A stretch of DNA of 64,000 bases, from assembly GCA_026826555.1 (NCBI GenBank), contig JAKSZT010053881.1, positions 6,950,093-7,014,092 of the forward strand, given 5' to 3'. Below, one piece after another: positions 57,011 to 64,000 of this stretch. The notes below the pieces were generated by a model. It did no database searches and was not told the origin of the DNA. It was given only the letters and a program-made list of their open reading frames with translations. The first letter of the stretch is position 1. Each line of letters begins with the position of its first letter. The DNA is from Tolypeutes matacus (lineage: Eukaryota; Chordata; Mammalia; Cingulata; Chlamyphoridae). The translations under genes and the position numbers were made by a program.

Positions 57011-57409
57011 TCCTGAGGACTGCCTTATTGCTGCTTGCACCCACAGCAACAGTAACATTCACTTTAGAAATCTTACTTTGCTTTTCTCAGTCTCTTCAAC
57101 TCGGGATCAGGGTTTGATTAAAAAAAGAAAGAAAGCTGTACTCCTTCCCTAGTACGCACTCCCTAAACCAAATGGGTTAATGAAATCATCAGGGCACAGT
57201 TTCCATCTAGGGACAGGAAGGCTGACTGAAGGATGTTCCTAGGAGACTACTAAAATACTGTACTGATGATTGTAAGGGCTGTGGTTAGAGCCTTGTTGCT
57301 ATGTGACAGCCTTGACAACTCTTTAGCACCAGCATCGTTTTTAAGGGCACAGTAACCTATCTATTTCACCTCCAAAGACCCATTTTTATATTGCTTTTCA
57401 CACTTGAAA

Positions 57410-57605
57410 AATTGGGCAGTGGGAAGGATCCAGGTTTGTAGCTGAGAGGACTTGAGTTTTGGTCCTGGCACTCTCTTGTACCTACTTGCGTGACCTTGGG
57501 ATTCTCAAGACTTGGGTTTTGTCACCTGTAAAGTGGGGGAGAGGATAATAATGGTAATATGGTTCATTGGTGAGGATGAGGAGCTAATATGACAATATTT
57601 TATTA
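57410..57605 (-). repeat. MIR SINE, reverse strand
   Basis: CTTGCGTGACCTTGGG, TTTGTCACCTGTAAAGTGG and GGATAATAATGG are the complement of MIR landmarks. Confidence 0.75.
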
Positions 57606-57609
57606 ATAA

Positions 57610-58210
57610 CAGTGGCCATGTGTGTTAGGCAGTGCATTGACCAGCATGTCCTTTGTGAGAAATCATTTTCCATGGGTGGGTGCTGAGGTAGGTGCCTGGG
57701 AGTGGTTGGGGAAGCTTAGTGTTGATCCAAGTGCTTTTCCTTTCCTGTTCTCTCCTTACCTGCATATAGTGTGAATGATTGTGTGGGTGTCGACTTAGTT
57801 TCTGGCCCAAATTCCTTTTCCTTGGTTTTCCCCCCTCCTGCTTTGGGCTTGCCTCCAGTTTGCCTACAAAGTGCTGTTTGTTGTAAGGGTGAAGCAGGCG
57901 ATTCACTGGGAAGCGACACTGTGGCTGCAGGCAGTTACTGGAGCTCAAAGCAGAAAGCCAAGCCGAAGTAGGAGGGACACTGACAGGGCTTGTTAGTTAG
58001 AATTTTATACATTGATTTTTTGAAAGAAAGAAAGGAGTAAGAGATGACTTCTCAAAAGAGAGATTATGAAATGCCCATCCTGCAAGAACAAAATTGGTAA
58101 AGCGTTAAGAAATCACTGCTTATGACTTTGAAAGAAAACACTGTTTGAGTCCTTTAATATGTCTGCAGCGCACTCCAGTAGGACAGGAAACCAAGGCTAA
58201 TAAGAAACAA
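57610..58210. other. No gene seen
   Basis: Frames of 66-107 codons on both strands overlap here (57625-57971) without domains. Confidence 0.45.
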
Positions 58211-58214
58211 CAGT

Positions 58215-58410
58215 AGCAGCAGCTGTCATTTTAGTGCATCTAGGTGGTCTGCATTGGGCTAAACACTTTTCATGTTCTATTCTTATCTTAGCCATGAAGG
58301 TAGGTTATCAGTGATGTCCCACTTCAGAGATTACAAAATTGAGGCTCAATGTGGTTAAGTAACCTGCAGGATCACATTGCTGGTAAATAAATGGAAGACC
58401 AAAATTGACT
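58215..58410 (+). repeat. MIR SINE
   Basis: GCATTGGGCTAAACACTTTTC, CATGAAGGTAGGTTATC, TTGAGGCTCAATGTGGTTAAG and ATCACATTGCTGGTAAAT are in MIR order. Confidence 0.8.
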
Positions 58411-58414
58411 TAGG

Positions 58415-58870
58415 TCTGTCTCTTTGCAATAGGAAAGATATGCCTTCAAGGGGGAGACAGACATACAAAGAGTTTAGTATAATTCAGGGCAGCATGCATT
58501 GTATATGCTGTGATTTCTCCTTGTGCTAAGTTTCTTGTTCAGAGGAAGGAGAGTTATTTTGACTGGAAGGATCAGGGAATGTTTCACAAACAATACCTTG
58601 AGCAGGACCTTAAGGGGTGAGAAAGATGGTGACAGGTAGAGAATTGGGAGAGCTGGGGAACTTGGGAGCATCGAAGTTGGGAGATCTGAAAGTACCTAAT
58701 GTGTTTGGGGAATGGTGCTGTGATAGAGAAGTGGTAGGGAAGGAGGCCAGAATAGTAGCTTGGGATGGATTACGGAGGGCTTGAAGTGTCCTGCTAAGGA
58801 ATTTGGACTTCATACCATAGCCTTTGAAGGTTATTCCTTTGCAGATTCTTGAGAAGGGAAATAATTTGGT
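58415..58870 (-). repeat. Probable L2 fragment, reverse strand
   Basis: GAATGTTTCACAAACAATACC, GGGCTTGAAGTGTCCTGCTAAGG, TTTGGACTTCATACC and AATAATTTGGTCTAGTCTGTG run like the reverse-strand L2 at 40300, though more diverged. Confidence 0.55.
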
Positions 58871-58914
58871 CTAGTCTGTGACTGCAGTGACTCTGTTGTG
58901 AGAGTAAAGGATTA

Positions 58915-59080
58915 GAATATTTGCAGTAGGGTTCCCCCATCAGGTTGCACCTTGGGGTCACCAGGGAGCTTCTTAAATGTACAGACTGTAGGACTGCACC
59001 CCACAGAGATTCTGATGCTGCCGAACTGGGGCCTGGAAATTGCATTTAAAGGGCCCTGCTGGTGATTGCAAAGGCAGCCA
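58915..59080 (+). mobile_element. MER5-like hAT relic
   Basis: ACCTTGGGGTCACCAGGGAGC, TTCTTAAATGTACAGAC, CCACAGAGATTCTGATGC and GGAAATTGCATTTAAAG are MER5 blocks. Confidence 0.75.
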
Positions 59081-59084
59081 GCCA

Positions 59085-59590
59085 GGTGAGGGAAGATTTC
59101 CTGTGGACATAGGACATTAGCAAAAGGAGTTTGAGGCTTGTTTTGGATTTGTCAATGTGTGGATGACCCTTAAACCATGAGAGACCGATAATCAGACCTT
59201 GGGGGAGGACGCCTCTGTTTAGGCACAGAGAGTTTTATGATTTACTTTTTACTCTCTATAATACTAAACAGTCATCTTAAACTAAATACTAAACGTTGTA
59301 AAAAATACTCAACATTGTTAATTGACTGAAGTTTTTCACATATATTTTCCCATTCCTATCTAAATGTAGTCTATGGCTCTTGTCTTCAAGCCTTCCAAAT
59401 TTCCCTTTTCTTTTTGTGTTTACTTACAAGGAAATGGAATGTGTAGGATTCACTGGTGGCTGCCTGTTTTCATTGACTGTCTCTCTTAGAGATGAGCTCT
59501 GGAATCCACTGTCTGTTTTTTTTGTTGTTGTTTTTTTTTCCCTTGTAATTTTTTATTTTATTTTTGTCTGGGTTTTAATCATGGTCCTTA
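59085..59590. other. No gene seen
   Basis: Unique-looking DNA with T-rich runs (59516-59560). The 83-codon frame at 59380-59631 is driven by these runs. Confidence 0.45.
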
Positions 59591-59594
59591 CAAG

Positions 59595-59765
59595 CTGTGG
59601 AACCATGAGCGAGTTTTTTAACTTTCTGTAATATGGAGATATAACAGTATTTGCCTGCTAGGTTTAGTTGTGAGGATTAAGTAGTGTTCATAAAATGCTT
59701 AGGTTCCAGGCACATGGTTAACACTCAAATGATAGCTGCTGCTGCTGCTGTTATTCCTGTGATTA
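59595..59765 (-). repeat. MIR SINE, reverse strand
   Basis: GTGGAACCATGAGCGAG, TTCTGTAATATGGAGATATAA, GTTGTGAGGATTAAG and AAATGCTTAGGTTCCAGGC. Ends in a short GCT run. Confidence 0.8.
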
Positions 59766-59769
59766 ATTC

Positions 59770-61395
59770 TGCAGATACCCAAAGGCCTTCCCTATATTTC
59801 CCATATATCGAGGGCTTACTTTAAAAAATCACGTAGTGTGCCCTCTTTCCTTTCAGGGTTTTCTATTTTCTAGGAACAAATGTTTTCCTCCAATAAACAA
59901 ACCTACTAAAATTTACTTAGAGCCTGTATCTGGGAAAGAACTTTTCTTTGCATGTGAATGGTAGAGCTAATAGTTCAGTTCTTAAGTCTCTTTGGAGTTG
60001 TGTAAAGTGATACTCACTTGTACATTTCCCTGGTCCCAGCCTGAATTGGCGCCATTCCCCCCCCCCCCAATGTTACAGACATCTTTTACTCCCATTTCTC
60101 AAGTTAAATCAACCGCTGACTTTATAATTTTTTGCTGAGAAGGCAAACAGTTCTACCAAGGGAAATTTCTCAACATAAAAGAAATTAGAAATTATAATAT
60201 ATGCTTAAAAAAATAATGTTCGTCCAAGTTTTATCCCCCTTCTCTCCCCCTTCTCTGTTGTCCTCCTTTTTCCTGCCCTGTGTTTGCAAACCATTCTCAT
60301 GACCTTATGCCTGTGCGGCATATTTGTAGTGGGGCCAGATTATACATACACAAGACTTCTTCATCTGACTTCCTAAATTCGGCCTTTGAGTCCCTTCCTT
60401 TCTTTAGGTTTTGCTAACGAAGGCTTCTTGTTGAAAGGAATATTATTTCTCATGGAACTTTACCGATGGTGTGGAATAATAAGATCATAATTTGTGAAGT
60501 TTAGACCTGAAGTCCTAAAATTTAAAATATATCCAGTTTACTTAATTCAGCTTTAGTTTTCAGGTCTAGAGATAGTTATTGCCCCATTATGGATCCTCAG
60601 CCTTTCCCTGCCAATTAAAGGAGCAAACAAAATATGAAACTGAGCTTCTTGTTTTTCTTCACCTCTCTGTTAATATAACTAAGTCGCCCTTAGTTATATT
60701 AGTTATGTTAATATAAATAACATATTATTATTATTATTTGCCTTTTTCACACCTCCTAAATTAATGTTATGTGCAAATTTGATTCTAACAGTGTGAATAA
60801 TTTCTAAGTCACTTTTGAATAGAGGTTGAATACTTCTTGTAGTTTTTGTCTTTATCATAGTAGTAGATGTTTCCAATGTTTTGGGTTTTAGAGGGTTTAA
60901 CTCCTGTGTGGTTTTTGTAGCCATGTAAGTTTCAGTTGATTTAGCGATCCTGATTTCATGAGACACTGTATCAACTGCTTCACCAAGATCAAAGTACATG
61001 GGGTTCAGTGCATTCCCTTCCTGTTGCTAATTCATCTGTGCTGTAGCCAGGCAATCCTGGAGCCTTAAAATCCAGGATTCTGGGCAAAGTGAGGAAGCCC
61101 TTCTTTCTGACTTTCTGTGGATTTGTGCCTGGCCTTTCCATTTTGCTAATATCTTTCCTTTCTGTTCAGTATTCATTTATTTAGCAACATGTACCAGCCT
61201 AGGCATTTCTGACAGACAGAATCTTTCAGCCTTGTGTCCCTACAACTAGTGGCTACACTCATGATGCAAAAAGGAAAACCCTTGAACCTTTCACTCCATT
61301 CTGCTTCTTCTGCCATATCCCTGGGACTGTACCACATGAGTTTTCATGCTGGGGAAAAAAAACCCAATCCAAATACATCCTATTGGTATTAAAAT
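59770..61395. other. Unique DNA with poly-C and a 13-bp hairpin
   Basis: Poly-C at about 60057-60068. TAATATAACTAAG at 60671-60683 and its complement at 60689-60701 form a stem with a 5-base loop. An ATT run lies at about 60721. A 98-codon reverse frame (60703-60999) has no domain. Confidence 0.5.
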
Positions 61396-61399
61396 ATAT

Positions 61400-61565
61400 A
61401 GGTTAAAAGTAGTCTCTGGCCAGTCAGACTAGCAGTGTGACTTTGGGCAAATTATTTAATATCTCTATGACTGTTTACTGATCTGTAATATGGAGATAGT
61501 GATAATTCCTACATCATAGGGTTGTTTTCAGGAATAATTGCACTTGTACATGTAAAATGGTAGAG
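61400..61565 (-). repeat. MIR SINE, reverse strand
   Basis: CTAGCAGTGTGACTTTGGGC, TTACTGATCTGTAATATGG and CATCATAGGGTTGTTTTCAGG are the complement of MIR. Confidence 0.85.
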
Positions 61566-61569
61566 TTTT

Positions 61570-62675
61570 TTTGAGTTAATATTAGTCAAAACAAAATGAT
61601 GAATGATTTTTTAAAAGTTGATAATAAAATGTATAAATTTTCCAGGTACTTTGCTTTTCTTTTGTGTCCTTTGCCGTGACCATTCCACTACAGTAAAAGG
61701 AAAAATGGAAATCAATTATCCAATTTTGCAACCTTAGATTATTTGTAAATTGTTTTTCTTTTTTTAGACTCCATTATAATGGATAATTGTGAGTTGATGT
61801 CTTCAAAAGATAGTCAGTGATGTGTGTGGCTCATTCCCTCTCAGTTCATGTATTTTGCTACTAAAAGATGTGTGATCTTATACATGTGTGTACAGACACA
61901 CATTTTTAAATCATTTTTAAAAATATTTTTCTTTTCTTAGTAATGAATGTCAAATTTGACTAATTAGGACAAATCCTTTTAAATTGTTGGGATATATAGA
62001 TATATAATTAAAAAAAAAAAAAAGAGTGCCCAAAGAGAATTTAAAATATTTTTTATAAAAGAAGTAGAACTACCCACCATGGAAAATGAACAGACAAAAC
62101 ATGCCTTCCAAAGAAAAGTGTCTTATAGGACAGTGTTTAGTCTACGCAATACACATCATGGTCACTAGTCAGTAAATAACACAAAGCTATTCATTGCTAG
62201 CAGTCTGTGCAAGGAACATTTTGAATACTCTTAACTTGTACACAGGTATTTGCATTTACTCAGACTTTTGTGGTATCTTATTATTCTTTCATTCTTTTAT
62301 ATTATGCTCACTTAATCACAGTACAACAATCAGCCTGGACTGGACCACTTTAAATACGGATATGCATACTAATTGAAGAACGAGAGAGAAAATTTGGAGG
62401 GGAGGCGGGGGATGAAGATTTTATCTATCATACTTTGATCAATGGATCTGGCTTAATAATATCTAGCTGCAGACCAAGAGCATATTTAAACGAATTTATA
62501 TCTATATTACTAGGGCTTAAAAATCAGTTGGACTATGGCAAAATACATATGTATTGCTTATACTTTACAAAAATTTGGCAAGGTGATGAGGTAGCATTAT
62601 GCAGCTGAGAGAAATGACAAATTGTATTTTAAAGTGAGATTTTTCTGAGTGAAAGTTGTGTAACACGGAATAATA
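61570..62675. other. No gene seen
   Basis: AT-rich, unique-looking DNA with an A run at about 62010-62024. Confidence 0.45.
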
Positions 62676-62679
62676 AGTC

Positions 62680-62850
62680 CGGATCCAGGGTGAGTTTTAG
62701 CTCCATTACATATTGTTTTGGGAAAATCACTTAGTATCTGTGTGTTCCTCTTCATCTGTAACACATTGATAACTCTTCCCTTGGAAGGCAGTTCTGAGAA
62801 TTGAATGAGATACAGTGTGTGAGGGGCTTATGAAAATAATTCTTTGCAAA
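62680..62850 (-). repeat. MIR SINE, reverse strand
   Basis: TTTTAGCTCCATTACATATTG, GGGAAAATCACTTAGTATC, CCTCTTCATCTGTAACAC and GAATTGAATGAGATACAG are MIR-type blocks. Confidence 0.75.
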
Positions 62851-63084
62851 GTGGATGGATTTGTGATGTGTCTGTCTGCCAGCTGAGAAGACTGAAGCAC
62901 TAAGCTGAGGGAGACAGTAGCTCAGGGTTATAGCCACTCTGGTCCTGAGTTCTGCTTATAGCTGGGTCTTGCTGAGGTGTCCTCCAACTAGTACTTTTAG
63001 CTTGCTCAAACAAGAAAACTCTTGCCCAGAAAGAAACCTAATCAATCTTACGGATAGATTTTTTTTTTTTTTTAAGATTATTTG

Positions 63085-63170
63085 ATTATACTGAGAGTCA
63101 TGGATTGTATACTTTGGATGGATTGTATGGTGTGTGACTATATATCGATAAAACTGCTTTAAAAAAAAAA
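63085..63170 (+). mobile_element. 86-bp L1 tail with 10-bp TSD
   Basis: ATTGTATGGTGTGTGACTAT...ATAAAACTGCTTT followed by A is the terminus of an old L1 subfamily. AGATTATTTG flanks it at 63075-63084 and 63171-63180. Confidence 0.85.
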
Positions 63171-63181
63171 AGATTATTTGC

Positions 63182-63550
63182 AGCCCCTTCCTATATTTTG
63201 CCAGAAATGACACTTATCTTGGCTCTTTGAAGATGGCTAATGACTCTTGCAGGTAAATGCCAATCAAGCCAGCCAGTTGGCTCTGAGAACGGCTTCCTTG
63301 AAAGCCATGGCTCAGGTTGTGCAGAGCCCAGGTGAGCCAGAGATCTCCTTGACAGAAGAACATCCTGTTGTGGTGCCACTCTGGAAGTGAAGACAGAGAC
63401 TGCTGGTTAACAAGGACACTCTGCTGTGACGGCTCCTAGTGCAGACAGGCAGCTTGTCTTTGGGTAGCCAGAAGGCATGTCATCTTTTTTATTTTTCCTG
63501 TTTGCAAAAACCATCTGTAATAATCATTGATAATCCTGATATTCACATAA
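63182..63550. other. No gene seen
   Basis: Unique-looking DNA between two L1 ends. Short frames only. Confidence 0.45.
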
Positions 63551-63555
63551 AGAAA

Positions 63556-64000
63556 ATTTTTTTAAACTTTATTTTGTACATTTAATAATTGAAAATATAA
63601 ACAATTAACTAAAAAGTAAACACAGATGAATAAATGTATACATTTCTCAATTAAATGTAATGGATACATGTAAATTTTTTTTTGAATCAAACAATATATT
63701 ACACAATATATTTGGTTCATAGTAACGCATTCATACAGTATTTGTCCTTTTGTGACTGGCTTGCTTCACTCAACATAATGTACTCGAGGTTCATCCATGT
63801 TGCCATATGCTTTATGACTTCATTTCTTCTTACAGCTGCATAATATTCCATCGTGTGAATAGACCACAGTTTATCCATTCGTCTGTTGATGGACACCTGG
63901 GTTGTTTCCAACTTTTAGCAATGGTGAATAATGTGCCTATGAACATTGGTGTGCAGATGTCTGTTCGTGTCACTGCTCTCAGTTCTTCTGGGTATATACC
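63556..64000 (-). mobile_element. L1 3' end, reverse strand, continues past the window
   Basis: The complement of the same L1 subfamily as at 1-1870: a T run, then CTTTATTTTGTACATTTAA (terminus), 3'UTR to about 63715, and the C-terminal end of ORF2 in the reverse frame 63717-63911 ([16 protein letters not shown]). Its head lies beyond 64000, so its length and activity cannot be judged. Confidence 0.93.

Noticed and set aside
1..64000. CRISPR arrays, operons, bacterial insertion sequences, attachment sites
   Set aside because: No regularly spaced repeats or bacterial-type gene packing; the repeat content is entirely mammalian.

Overview
This 64-kb window looks like nuclear DNA of a placental mammal, most probably a xenarthran (armadillo, sloth or anteater). 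The main clue is a repeated tRNA-derived SINE with pol III A and B boxes and a tail rich in ATAAATAAAATCTT. It matches what I know of the xenarthran DAS-SINE family. Mammal-wide repeats (MIR, L2, MER5-like and other hAT relics, MaLR LTRs) are also present. I could not confirm any intact protein-coding exon. Nearly every long reading frame is retrotransposon remains, a repeat artefact or GC-driven noise.

Layout. 1-1870: two L1 3' ends in direct tandem. 2.2-4.2 kb: MaLR-like LTR, MER5-like relic, old SINE dimer, MIR. 4450-11635: a nearly full-length but decayed L1 with a doubled 5'UTR and visible target-site duplications. 11.6-24.5 kb: mostly unique DNA with MIR, L2, SINEs, two copies of one small terminal-inverted-repeat transposon and a fresh 97-bp tandem duplication. 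27.9-29.56 kb: the decayed 3' half of a gammaretrovirus-like provirus (integrase end, envelope transmembrane subunit, 3' LTR). 29.79-30.68 kb: a MaLR solo LTR with a second solo LTR nested inside it in reverse. 31.55-38.43 kb: a second, older L1 hit by five DAS-SINE units and one L1 tail. 40.0-41.4 kb: a long reverse-strand L2. 43.5-44.35 kb: an old reverse-strand L1/HAL1-like piece split by a young SINE. 45.53-46.95 kb: a strong CpG island with CCAAT and GC boxes, the only good promoter candidate. 47-64 kb: intron-like or intergenic DNA with scattered MIR, L2, hAT relics and microsatellites, ending in another reverse-strand L1 that leaves the window.

How the parts work together. The L1s encode (or once encoded) ORF1p and the endonuclease/reverse transcriptase. 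The SINEs, L1 tails and tail-only insertions all carry A tails and target duplications typical of L1-driven priming, so most of the window records one retrotransposition machinery and its parasites. The CpG island probably serves a gene whose exons lie mostly outside the window or were not recognisable by eye. Family names come from memory of consensus features, not from a database search.
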